Assembly (NCBI RefSeq): GCF_026127265.1
Contig: NZ_WWFG01000001.1
Span: 3,337,501 to 3,401,500, forward strand
Direction: 5' to 3'
Length of the DNA stretch: 64,000 bases
Origin: Nostoc sp. KVJ3
GTDB lineage: Bacteria > Cyanobacteriota > Cyanobacteriia > Cyanobacteriales > Nostocaceae
Part shown: in pieces, positions 20,475-28,542 of the stretch
How positions within the stretch are numbered: the stretch's first letter is position 1
How the letters are laid out: the number at the start of each line of letters is the position of its first letter
Made by a program: the position numbers and the translations under genes
The notes under the pieces: model-generated
The model's database searches: none
What the model saw: only the letters and a program-made list of their open reading frames with translations
What the model was told of the DNA's origin: nothing

Positions 20475-20519
20475 AACACTTTCAAACTACCAACTCAATA
20501 TTTTTGATAAGGAAAAACC

Positions 20520-21470
20520 ATGTCTAATCCTGCCCGGATTGATGTTCACCAACATATCGTTCCTCCTGATTACGCAAACTGGCTGACTCAGCACGGCATC
20601 AAGCCTGGAGGAGGTTTTCTGCCGAAATGGAGTGTAGAAGATGCAATCAACATGATGGATGAGCATGGCATTGCCACTGGAATCCTCTCAGTTTCTACTC
20701 CTGGTGTGCATTTGGGCAATGATGCGGAGGCGCGGGTCAAGGCTCGTGAAGTGAATGAGTTTGCGGCTCAGGTAGTTAGCAATCATCCCCATCGATTTGG
20801 ATTCTTTGCCACCCTAACCTTACCTGATGTCGATGGTGCGATCGCCGAAGCAGTCTATGCAATGGAAGAATTGCACGCGGCTGGAGTAGTTCTGCTTGCA
20901 AATACCCACGGTCGCTACTTGGGAGAGAAGGACTTTGACCCACTTATGCAGGAGTTGAACCGCCGCCATGCTGTAGTCTTTGTCCATCCCTCGGAGCTAC
21001 CAGGGCCAAGTGTACAAGGTGTACCGTCCTTCGCCGCCGATTTCTTACTTGATACCACCCGCGCTGCGATTAATCTCATCGTGTCTGGGACAATGACCCG
21101 CTACACCAATCTGAAAGTGATTCTGTCCCATGCTGGGGGATTCATCCCTTACGCCGCCCATCGCATGGCTCCAGTATGTTCCCCCGACGGCAACCTCGAA
21201 ACTGGACTGGAAAACCTCCGCCGCTTTTACTTCGACACCGCCTTGTCTTCCAGTCCGACTGCATTGCCCAGTTTGCTAGCGTTCGCTGACCCTAGCCACA
21301 TTCTTTACGGCAGTGACTCGCCCTTTGCTCCTGTGCAAGCTGTAAGTCACTTTACAGATGGACTTGATACCTACCCCCTGGACAATCAGCTACGTTCAGC
21401 GATTAATCATAGCAATGCCGAGGCTCTGTTTCCACAGTTCGCCAAGGTACTCATACCAATTCAAAATTAA
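20520..21470 (+). CDS. Amidohydrolase-family decarboxylase-like enzyme (ACMSD type)
   Basis: A 316-aa TIM-barrel metalloenzyme of the amidohydrolase-2 family, which includes ACMSD and gamma-resorcylate and 5-carboxyvanillate decarboxylases. Metal ligands are visible: DVHQH at residues 8-12, the VFVHPSE His, the LSHAGG His and the GSDSPF Asp near the end. The family typically removes CO2 from aromatic or muconate acids without O2. With a monooxygenase next door, an aromatic acid is the likely substrate; its identity is unknown. An SD-like AAGGAAAA precedes the ATG. Confidence 0.88.
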   Translation: MSNPARIDVHQHIVPPDYANWLTQHGIKPGGGFLPKWSVEDAINMMDEHGIATGILSVSTPGVHLGNDAEARVKAREVNEFAAQVVSNHPHRFGFFATLTLPDVDGAIAEAVYAMEELHAAGVVLLANTHGRYLGEKDFDPLMQELNRRHAVVFVHPSELPGPSVQGVPSFAADFLLDTTRAAINLIVSGTMTRYTNLKVILSHAGGFIPYAAHRMAPVCSPDGNLETGLENLRRFYFDTALSSSPTALPSLLAFADPSHILYGSDSPFAPVQAVSHFTDGLDTYPLDNQLRSAINHSNAEALFPQFAKVLIPIQN

Positions 21471-21571
21471 TAAAGCCAGATATCACAAGGATTTGAGGGT
21501 GTGTATCTGTCGCATTCTTTTTTCAAATAGCAGCAACTCAAAATACAAATGAATTCAGGAAATTATCAAAA

Positions 21572-22675
21572 ATGACAAATAATATCAATACAGTAGCTAC
21601 CGTCCCCCTAGATGTGGATGTTGCGATCGTTGGAGCCGGTATTGGCGGGCTAGCTACCGCCGTAGCATTGCGTCACGCTGGCATCGAAGCCCACGTGTAC
21701 GAACGAACCAAAGTCCTTAGAGAAGTTGGCGGCGCGGTTATCATCCGCGAACCCAGTGTGCGGCTGTTGGAGGCATGGGGTGTCAGCGATCGCTTCTATG
21801 CCGAGGCTGTGCAGACTAAGGTGATCGAATTGCGTGACAGCGAGGGCAAACCGATCGGTACGACCCCTGCCGACATGACCGGCGAAGGCAACGCTTACTC
21901 CGTGCATCGCGCCGATGTCCATGCCCTGCTGCTGGGCGGTGTAGATCAGCAGCACATCCATCTCGGTATGGAAAGCGTCGAGGCTTTTGAAGATGGCGAT
22001 CGCGGTGTCGTGAGGTTTGTAGACGGGCAGCAGGTTCGCGCCAAGGTCGTAATCGGAGCGGACGGCATCAAGTCTGTGGTTCGCAAATTCATTCATCATG
22101 ATGAGATGATCTTCTCGAAGTTGGTCGTCCTCCGTGGACTTGCGCCTAGTTCCGCGATGCCTGAAGGGATGCCAAACGATCGGATGTACCTGTGGGGTCA
22201 AACTCCCAAGATGCTGACACTGCTACCTCTACGTGGAGGGGATGAGGTCGCTATGGACACCATCATGGTGCAGGACACCCCGCCGAAGGATCTCTGGACG
22301 AGTGAAGTGCCAACGTCGGAACTACTCGATTTCTTCAAAGGCTTTGATCCTGCCATTATCAAGCTGATCGAAGCTGGGACGGTTCCGGTTAGGGCAAACC
22401 CGGTCTACGAACGCGAACCCATCGACACCTGGAGTACCGCACACATCACCCTGCTGGGTGACGCGGCTCACCCGATGGCACCACGCGCCGGTCAGGGTGC
22501 GAACCAGGCAATTCAGGATGCCGATGCTTTGGCTAGGGCATTGAGCGGGGAAGGAATGACGAACGTTCCCGACGCACTGCGCCGCTACCATGAGGAACGG
22601 GCACCGATCGCTAAAAAGATGCAGCTCGCTTCGAGGTCTTCACCCCAAATCCAGGCTCTGTCTGTAGGCAAGTGA
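21572..22675 (+). CDS. FAD-dependent aromatic monooxygenase
   Basis: A 367-aa class A flavoprotein hydroxylase resembling salicylate or 6-hydroxynicotinate monooxygenases. Visible motifs are GAGIGGLATAVALRHAG (GxGxxG, residues 21-37), the GADGIKSVVR DG motif (about 168-177) and the LLGDAAHPMAPRAGQGANQA GD motif (about 290-310). It uses NAD(P)H and O2 to hydroxylate an aromatic ring. Its base composition is visibly richer in G+C and in non-HIP1 codons than flanking genes, which suggests transfer. Last gene of the marR cassette. Confidence 0.9.
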   Translation: MTNNINTVATVPLDVDVAIVGAGIGGLATAVALRHAGIEAHVYERTKVLREVGGAVIIREPSVRLLEAWGVSDRFYAEAVQTKVIELRDSEGKPIGTTPADMTGEGNAYSVHRADVHALLLGGVDQQHIHLGMESVEAFEDGDRGVVRFVDGQQVRAKVVIGADGIKSVVRKFIHHDEMIFSKLVVLRGLAPSSAMPEGMPNDRMYLWGQTPKMLTLLPLRGGDEVAMDTIMVQDTPPKDLWTSEVPTSELLDFFKGFDPAIIKLIEAGTVPVRANPVYEREPIDTWSTAHITLLGDAAHPMAPRAGQGANQAIQDADALARALSGEGMTNVPDALRRYHEERAPIAKKMQLASRSSPQIQALSVGK

Positions 22676-22801
22676 TTTGACACAGTTTTACCGCGTTGCT
22701 TGACGGAGAGAACCCTGACAAAGCCGCTTAAAACGGCAGCAGATAATAATGTTGCCGCTAGATTTTCAGAGATAGATGAGGATTATCTCAACCCTAATCC
22801 G

Positions 22802-22882
22802 AATGGCACTAAGATATTAAATGGTCTTATTTACTCCTCTCGTCTTCCCAGATTAGATATTAATGCTTTTCTTAGTGCCATT
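22802..22882. repeat. 13-bp inverted repeat element
   Basis: AATGGCACTAAGA (22802-22814) and TCTTAGTGCCATT (22870-22882) are perfect inverted repeats bounding an 81-bp AT-rich segment. It lies directly upstream of the thioredoxin/NHL gene. This is either a MITE-like element or a cis-acting hairpin. An overlapping 87-codon ORF from a TTG is not convincing. Confidence 0.5.
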
Positions 22883-22887
22883 TCTTT

Positions 22888-24402
22888 ATGCTTCCCCGTG
22901 TCAGATCCCCAGAATTATCGCAAAATTACTCTTGGCTTAATACCGATAAACCCTTGTCTCTGAAAGAACTCAAGGGTAGAGTCGTAATCTTAGATTTTTG
23001 GACATACTGTTGTATAAATTGTCTGCATATTCTGCCAAAGTTGAAATATCTAGAACATAAATATAAAGATAGCCTTACCGTTATCGGGGTTCATTCTGCC
23101 AAATTTGACAACGAAAAAGAAACAGAAAATATTCGCCAAGCTATCCTGCGTTACGACATTGAACACCCAGTTGTAGTTGACAGCAATTTTCGACTTTGGG
23201 ATGAATATGCTGTACGTGCTTGGCCTACTTTAATAATTATTGATCCAGAAGGTTACGTGATTGGCCAGATTTCTGGTGAAGGAAACCGTGACACTTTAGA
23301 CGAGTTGATTCAAAAGTTAATTCAGCAACATCAGGATAAAGGCACGATTAATTTTCAAGAACTTAGCTTGACATTAGAAAAACAGCGCCAACCATTAATT
23401 ACACCCTTAGCTTTTCCTGGTAAAGTTCTAGCTACTCCAGTGGGTTTGTTCATCGCTGACTCTGGACATCATCGCTTGATTGTGAGCAACTTCAATGGAG
23501 AAATTCTACATTTAATTGGTACTGGAAAATCCGGCTTAACCGATGGTGCTTTTAACGAAGCGCAATTTTTTGCACCGCAGGGAATGGCTTATGATGCCGA
23601 AAATCAGATTCTTTATGTTGCTGATACAGAAAATCATACCCTACGGCGAGTTGATTTAAAGCGTCAAGTTGTGGAAGCGATCGCAGGAACTGGTGAACAA
23701 AGCCACAATATCCATCCTCATGGCGGTGCTGGTTTAGAAACTGCGCTGAATTCCCCTTGGGATTTAGTGAAAGTGGGAAATACCCTATTTATTGCAATGG
23801 CTGGGCTACATCAAATTTGGCAAATGGATTTAGAAACTGGCATCATTAAAACTTATGCTGGTATTGGTGCAGAAGCGTGTATTGATGGTTCGCTTGGTGA
23901 ATCTGCTTTTGCTCAACCTAGCGGTATTACTAATAATGGGCAAGAATTATATATTGCTGACAGTGAAGTTAGTTCAATTCGCGGTGTGGGAATTGTCGAA
24001 CCGTACCAAGTGCGAACTGTTTGCGGTAGTGGGGGTTTATTTGGTTTTGGCGATGTAGATGGACAAGGTGAAGATGTCCGTTTACAACATTGTTTAGGAG
24101 TAGAATATGCTGATAATTTTCTGTGGGTGGCAGATACCTATAATCACAAAATTAAATTAGTTAGTCCTAGTGGCAATTGTCAAACAGTCTTAGGAGATGG
24201 GACTGCTGGTTTGCAAAATGGTCAAGGCAAGAATAGCCGATTTTTTGAACCTTCGGGATTAAGTGCGATCGCTTCTTTTTTATATATTGCCGATACCAAT
24301 AATCATGCCGTCCGCCGCGTAGATTTGAATACTCTTGAGGTGACGATGGTAGAGTTTCTTGGGTTATGTGCGCCAGATGTTTGTATTCCGCCTAGTTTAT
24401 AA
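22888..24402 (+). CDS. Thioredoxin-domain and NHL-repeat protein
   Basis: A 504-aa protein. Residues 1-150 form a TlpA/AhpC-like thioredoxin fold with the active-site motif WTYCCINC (Cys42 and Cys45 as the CxxC pair) and the cis-Pro segment RAWPTLIII. Residues 170-500 form an NHL beta-propeller with recurring ADTxNHxxRRVDL blades. This matches the NHLRC2 architecture conserved from bacteria to animals, for which a redox-linked scaffolding role is proposed. No signal peptide is seen. Monocistronic. Confidence 0.92.
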   Translation: MLPRVRSPELSQNYSWLNTDKPLSLKELKGRVVILDFWTYCCINCLHILPKLKYLEHKYKDSLTVIGVHSAKFDNEKETENIRQAILRYDIEHPVVVDSNFRLWDEYAVRAWPTLIIIDPEGYVIGQISGEGNRDTLDELIQKLIQQHQDKGTINFQELSLTLEKQRQPLITPLAFPGKVLATPVGLFIADSGHHRLIVSNFNGEILHLIGTGKSGLTDGAFNEAQFFAPQGMAYDAENQILYVADTENHTLRRVDLKRQVVEAIAGTGEQSHNIHPHGGAGLETALNSPWDLVKVGNTLFIAMAGLHQIWQMDLETGIIKTYAGIGAEACIDGSLGESAFAQPSGITNNGQELYIADSEVSSIRGVGIVEPYQVRTVCGSGGLFGFGDVDGQGEDVRLQHCLGVEYADNFLWVADTYNHKIKLVSPSGNCQTVLGDGTAGLQNGQGKNSRFFEPSGLSAIASFLYIADTNNHAVRRVDLNTLEVTMVEFLGLCAPDVCIPPSL

Positions 24403-24596
24403 AATGATAATCTCACCAAGAGAAGCTGAGAATAACTCTGTATCTCTGGGTGATATTTTAAATAACAATGTTTATTTTACGATTTTAATATCAGTGTTTT
24501 TACTACATCAATATTAAAAGTCGCCTATTAAAATAGTTACTTACTTTCAACTCTTATCTGGACATTACCTAATTTACATTGACTACTAGAATTAAC

Positions 24597-25040
24597 ATGA
24601 ACAAGATATGCCAACTATTAGACTTTGATGCTGATGTTTTGTTATTTAATAAAGATACGTATATCGTTAGCAGATTCAAAGAATTGATATCTGAAAATTT
24701 TAGACAGAAATTTTGTACAAGATTAACGGAACATCATGCTGATTTCTCTGTTTCAGGACTTTTTAATAAGCTGTGTATAAACGAAGTCAATTTTAAAGTT
24801 GAAGATATCACATGGCAATCTTGTAGCGAAGGTATCAACTGTCAAGTTTTCAGAGTTGGGTCTACAGGCTGGCAAGTAGGTAAACTCAGAATAAAAGTCT
24901 CTACAGAAATTATTTCTCCATTAGCTCAGAGGGAAGGTGCCAACATGAAGATTACTGTAGTATTAGAATTTTATCCTGATAATCCTAACGAACCTGAATC
25001 ACCTTTAGATGATATTCGTAAAATGATACAAGCAATATGA
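24597..25040 (+). CDS. KGK-domain-like cyanobacterial protein
   Basis: A 147-aa soluble protein counted from the ATG at 24597; a TTG at 24579 is possible but lacks an RBS. The C-terminal half (GWQVGKLRIKVSTEI, LEFYPDNPNEPESPLDDIRK) resembles the cyanobacterial KGK family. The name-giving Lys-Gly-Lys is Val-Gly-Lys here. Function unknown. The stop overlaps the start of the DUF952 gene (ATGA), implying translational coupling. Confidence 0.65.
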   Translation: MNKICQLLDFDADVLLFNKDTYIVSRFKELISENFRQKFCTRLTEHHADFSVSGLFNKLCINEVNFKVEDITWQSCSEGINCQVFRVGSTGWQVGKLRIKVSTEIISPLAQREGANMKITVVLEFYPDNPNEPESPLDDIRKMIQAI

Positions 25041-25387
25041 ACACCATCCTCCACATCACCAAACGCCAACAATGGGAAGACGCGAAAATACTCGGTAGCT
25101 ATCGCGCTGATTCGCTAGAGAGTGAAGGTTTTATACATTGTTCAAAGTCAACGCAAATACTCAAAGTTGCAAAGAGATTTTTTGATAATCAAAAAGAATT
25201 GGTACTATTGTTTATTGATTCTGAGAAAGTCCAAGCTGAAATTCGTTATGAAGAGGCGGAAATTGGCGAATTATTTCCTCATATTTATGGTGAGTTAAAT
25301 ATTGATGCTGTGTATCAGGTGATTGATTTTGAAGCTGGGGGAGATGGTTTATTTGAGTTACCGCAAGAAGTTAGAAATTTAGAATAA
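25037..25387 (+). CDS. DUF952 family protein
   Basis: A 116-aa protein with the DUF952 signatures ILHITKRQQWEDAK, GFIHCSKSTQ and the HIYGELNIDAVYQV tail. The fold is related to ADP-ribosyltransferase/RES-like proteins, but the biochemical role is unproved. It overlaps the preceding gene by four bases and is probably co-expressed with it. Confidence 0.88.
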   Translation: MNTILHITKRQQWEDAKILGSYRADSLESEGFIHCSKSTQILKVAKRFFDNQKELVLLFIDSEKVQAEIRYEEAEIGELFPHIYGELNIDAVYQVIDFEAGGDGLFELPQEVRNLE

Positions 25388-25389
25388 CG

Positions 25390-25420
25390 AACCGCAGAGG
25401 CGCAGAGGACGCAGAGGAAG
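25390..25420. repeat. CGCAGAGGA tandem repeat
   Basis: A short tandem array of CGCAGAGG-type units (CCGCAGAGG-CGCAGAGGA-CGCAGAGGA) just after the DUF952 stop. It belongs to the short tandem repeats common in Nostoc intergenic DNA. Confidence 0.7.
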
Positions 25421-25424
25421 AGAG

Positions 25425-25562
25425 ATGGAAGTACAAGGGTTTGATGTGGGTAAGTATGTTGAACAAGTGGCGTTGTTGTTGTATTTGCAGCTAAGAGATG
25501 AGTATCGAGATTGAGTGGTGGCAAATTTTGAGAGAATTAAGGCGATCGCATCCCCAGGATAG
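25425..25562 (+). pseudogene. DUF4089/AtzG-like small protein, broken by a stop
   Basis: The frame from the ATG at 25425 reads MEVQGFDVGKYVEQVALLLY, continues with QLRDEYRD, meets TGA, then continues VVANFERIKAIASP in the same frame. AtzG-like (DUF4089) proteins have DGVVANF here, so one GGA-to-TGA change explains the interruption. These are normally about 60 aa and sit before amidase genes, which are absent here. A different frame next to it (25559-25623) ends in QLKAFRALLKEGELI, another relic. Confidence 0.62.
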
Positions 25563-25631
25563 CCAATTCCGAAGCCCAACTAAAAGCATTCCGCGCTTTA
25601 CTTAAAGAAGGGGAATTAATCTAGAGCAATT

Positions 25632-26690
25632 GTGACCGAATTAAATTTACAAATCGAAGAAAATAGCGATGGCTTGTCTGCGACACGCTACGCGAACGCC
25701 AACGCCAAGGGCAAACGCTTATCAACTCCACTGGAGGATGCAGCGCCTAGCCTACTTCCCTCCAGTAATACGATACACTGTGTCAACACTAAAGGCGATC
25801 GCCTCGACCGTTATCTTTCCCAAGAATTACCAGATTTATCCCGTTCGCGCATCCAACAGTTAATCGAACAGGGTAATGTCCAACTTAACGATCAAGTTTG
25901 CACATCTAAGAAGATCAATGTCAAGCTAGGCGATCGCATCATTCTGGAAATACCAGAAGCGCAACCCCTAAAACTCCTAGCAGAAGATATCCCTTTAGAT
26001 ATCCTCTACGAAGATGACCAGTTACTTATTCTCAACAAACCCGCAGGTTTAGTTGTCCATCCCGCACCCGGTCATCCAGATGGCACGTTGGTAAATGCTT
26101 TGTTGGCTCACTGTCCCAATTTACCAGGAATTGGCGGAGTCCAACGTCCGGGAATCGTCCATCGATTGGATAAGGATACTACAGGTGCGATCGCGATCGC
26201 AAAAACGGAAGTTGCCCATCATCACCTACAAGCCCAACTCAAAGCTAAAACCGCACGGCGAGAATACTTAGGTGTGGTTTACGGTGCGCCAAAAGTTGAA
26301 AGTGGCAAAATTGACTTACCCATTGGTCGCCATCCACAAGACCGCAAAAAAATGGCTATTATGCCTATTGAACAAGGTGGACGATCTGCCGTCACTCATT
26401 GGCAAGTACTAGAACGCCTCGGTAATTTCACCTTAATCCGCTTCCAACTAGAAACTGGACGCACCCATCAAATCCGCGTCCACAGTGCGAAAATGGGTCA
26501 TCCTATTGTCGGCGACCCAGTTTATAGTTCTGGTCATTCAGTGGGGGTAAATCTTCCCGGTCAAGCACTCCACGCTTGGCGACTCAAATTGCAGCATCCC
26601 TTATCTGGCGAGTTCATTGAGGTGACAGCCACTCCTCCCGCCCACTTTACAAAACTTTTGGAGATGTTAAAAAGACGAACTACATTTTAA
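25632..26690 (+). CDS. rluD: RluA/RluD-family 23S rRNA pseudouridine synthase
   Basis: A 352-aa enzyme that isomerises uridines in 23S rRNA. It has an S4 RNA-binding domain (about residues 55-105, SRSRIQQLIEQGNVQLN) and a synthase domain with motif GIVHRLDKDTTG, where Asp180 is the catalytic residue. GRTHQIRVH is the other signature. GTG start at 25632. Residues of about 12-46 (GLSATRYANANAKGK and so on) are not part of the family and correspond to a Nostoc-type dispersed repeat inserted in frame. The assignment to RluD rather than another RluA-class member is by overall pattern only. Confidence 0.9.
   Translation: MTELNLQIEENSDGLSATRYANANAKGKRLSTPLEDAAPSLLPSSNTIHCVNTKGDRLDRYLSQELPDLSRSRIQQLIEQGNVQLNDQVCTSKKINVKLGDRIILEIPEAQPLKLLAEDIPLDILYEDDQLLILNKPAGLVVHPAPGHPDGTLVNALLAHCPNLPGIGGVQRPGIVHRLDKDTTGAIAIAKTEVAHHHLQAQLKAKTARREYLGVVYGAPKVESGKIDLPIGRHPQDRKKMAIMPIEQGGRSAVTHWQVLERLGNFTLIRFQLETGRTHQIRVHSAKMGHPIVGDPVYSSGHSVGVNLPGQALHAWRLKLQHPLSGEFIEVTATPPAHFTKLLEMLKRRTTF
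25667..25712. repeat. Dispersed palindromic repeat inside rluD
   Basis: A GATGGCTTGTCTGCGACACG segment followed by CTACGCGAACGCC. Repeats of this wording are scattered in Nostoc genomes, usually between genes. Here it is in frame and encodes a low-complexity linker before the S4 domain. Confidence 0.6.
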
Positions 26691-26853
26691 GCTCATCCAA
26701 TTCACAATGCCCATTAACAACTAGCGTGCATTAGAAATGGGATAGAGTCTGTTTCACTAGTTATACCTAAATGAAACTCCTACATAACCCAAGACTTATG
26801 CACGCTATAAAATTATCAAAACGATGTACTAGCCAACCGCCGACCAAAAATTG

Positions 26854-27621
26854 TTACTTAATTCCAGCTAACTGGCGATAAGGTACAGACTTTTCGATAT
26901 CGATGTTGAATGACGAGATTCTTTGTGGCGTATTGCCAGTTGCGTTGACACTTTGTGCCATAGACAAAAATAGAGCCGGATCGCCAGCCTTGGGCTTTTG
27001 CTCTTGTGGAAGGAATCTGCGTACTTCGACCTGCCAAATGATTTGGGGGAAACCCAGTTTAGCACGGTGGTAATCTTCGTATCGCGGAGATTTGATGTTA
27101 AATGGCAACTCACCCGCAGATTGAGATGGCAGTATCCGACGGCGCTGATAAGGCACTGTGGAATATCCAAAGTTGCTCAGGTACTCTTCAGTGTTGAGAA
27201 CTTCATCAACAAAGCCGACAATACCCTTGGTAGCAACCACAATTGACCAAGCGATTTTTTCCCGCTCGTTGTATGGGTCGCGTCCTAGAACGCGCTGAAT
27301 TACTTGCTCAACAAAGCGATAATTATTGTTGAGGTCGTAGAAGCTTCTCTTAAAGGTATTGGAAAGCACCAATCCACGAACAAAGTCTCGTACTGTAATT
27401 TGTCCATTACGGAGTTGAGACTCTAAATATGTTTCGCGATCGGCTGCAAAAGCATAAAAGAAAAGTTGACGATATGCTGCTTCAATCAGATCGCCTAAAT
27501 CTGATGGAGACAGGATATTGTCTGTAGTAAAAATCCTGGGCTGTTCATCACCCGGTACTTCATATCCAGCGACACGCTGGTTTTGACTTGAAGGTTCATA
27601 TTCTAACAGAGGAATTGCCAT
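26854..27621 (-). CDS. cpcG: Phycobilisome rod-core linker, CpcG type
   Basis: A 255-aa linker that joins phycobilisome rods to the allophycocyanin core. The start MAIPLLEYEPSSQNQRVAGY is the CpcG hallmark. The phycobilisome linker domain spans about 20-160 (LIEAAYRQLFF, VRDFVRGLVLSNTFKRSF, FVEQVIQRVLGRDPY), and the core-binding tail contains RYEDYHRAKLGFPQI. The tail lacks a long hydrophobic helix, so it resembles CpcG1-like rather than thylakoid-anchored CpcL linkers. Its place in a phycoerythrin island suggests it serves PE-containing rods. Which CpcG paralogue it is cannot be told from here. Confidence 0.88.
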   Translation of the reverse strand: MAIPLLEYEPSSQNQRVAGYEVPGDEQPRIFTTDNILSPSDLGDLIEAAYRQLFFYAFAADRETYLESQLRNGQITVRDFVRGLVLSNTFKRSFYDLNNNYRFVEQVIQRVLGRDPYNEREKIAWSIVVATKGIVGFVDEVLNTEEYLSNFGYSTVPYQRRRILPSQSAGELPFNIKSPRYEDYHRAKLGFPQIIWQVEVRRFLPQEQKPKAGDPALFLSMAQSVNATGNTPQRISSFNIDIEKSVPYRQLAGIK

Positions 27622-27996
27622 TCTAAAGCCTCCATGTTCTTAATTAAAGTTAACAACTTTAAATCACATATTAAGGGAGTAGTTGTATCAGAACCTCAGA
27701 TTCTGATAAAATTTCACGAAACTTAACTAAGGGTGATTTTAAGTATTGGGTATTAAAAACGATTAGCACACTGGATTCAAGCATAGCTAATCAATAAAAA
27801 AGGTAGCGCAGCTTCCAGCTTAATAATTACTGTAAATGACTAAAAAATTTTATTCGCATACTTCAGATTAGAAGATTGAGTTTCACTTTTTTTAACTGAA
27901 GCAATAAAATTTAACATTCAGCAAAAGAAATTAATGGAAGATTGGGCATGGGGAATAGGCAATAGGCATTCATTATTCCCCCTGCCACCTTCCTCC
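27622..27996. other. Intergenic, upstream region of cpcG
   Basis: About 375 bp of AT-rich DNA. It should hold the cpcG promoter (minus strand) and the end of the metalloprotease-like operon. GGGGAATAGGC-type short repeats occur near 27950-27980. No gene or structured RNA was recognised. Confidence 0.4.
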
Positions 27997-28542
27997 TCAA
28001 CGACCTATCCAAAATTGCAGGGGATCTATGGTTGACTTACAGTAAGGCCAGCTACGCAAAGTTGCTTCCATGCCTTCCTCCCAGTAGGGTGGTTCTAATC
28101 CCAGCCCTAAACATAGGTGAGATAGGATGCTAGCAAACTGCTGATTGTGACCAAAGTCTCCTAGATGGGCATGGGCGTATTCATGGACGACTACACCAAA
28201 CCAATCTTTAGGTGCAACTCGACCAACATCTACCAAAATAGTGATTGGATTTGTAAGAATATTACACAGCCCATCTATACCAAAAGATTGAGCTATGGGG
28301 ACTGCAAAAATTTGGATGTGGCGACGCTCTTGTGCGTGAAAACACTCATGACAAACTTCTAAGTAGGCGTTGATCTGAGCGTTTACGGTATTAATATTCT
28401 CGCCAATCCAAGTACAAATAGGGATGCGATCGCGCAGGTTATCGAACACATCCACCATCCCTGGCTCTAGGGCAAGTCTCTGCACTTGATGCAGATAATC
28501 TTGCCCACGAGTAAAAGCATCGCTCTGCTTAAGATAATTCAC
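27997..28542 (-). CDS. HExxH zinc-metalloprotease-like protein in the phycoerythrin island
   Basis: A 181-aa protein with HEYAH at residues 120-124 followed by GHNQQF, where His132 is the likely third zinc ligand. HExxH...GHxxxF is the pattern of SprT/WLM/YgjP-type minigluzincins. Upstream, CHECFHAQERRHIQIF (64-79) is a second His/Cys-rich stretch. No signal peptide. The GTG start overlaps the TGA of the S-type lyase gene (GTGA), so the two are translationally coupled. Role unknown; a phycobiliprotein maturation or turnover protease is an inference from context. It could also be a non-catalytic metal-binding factor. Confidence 0.75.
   Translation of the reverse strand: MNYLKQSDAFTRGQDYLHQVQRLALEPGMVDVFDNLRDRIPICTWIGENINTVNAQINAYLEVCHECFHAQERRHIQIFAVPIAQSFGIDGLCNILTNPITILVDVGRVAPKDWFGVVVHEYAHAHLGDFGHNQQFASILSHLCLGLGLEPPYWEEGMEATLRSWPYCKSTIDPLQFWIGR

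Noticed and set aside
21650..22201. 183-codon minus-strand ORF in the monooxygenase gene
   Set aside because: Antisense to a clear FAD monooxygenase with motifs; long only because of its G+C-rich codons.
22700..22963. 87-codon ORF from a TTG before the thioredoxin/NHL gene
   Set aside because: No RBS, crosses an inverted repeat and overlaps the true gene start.
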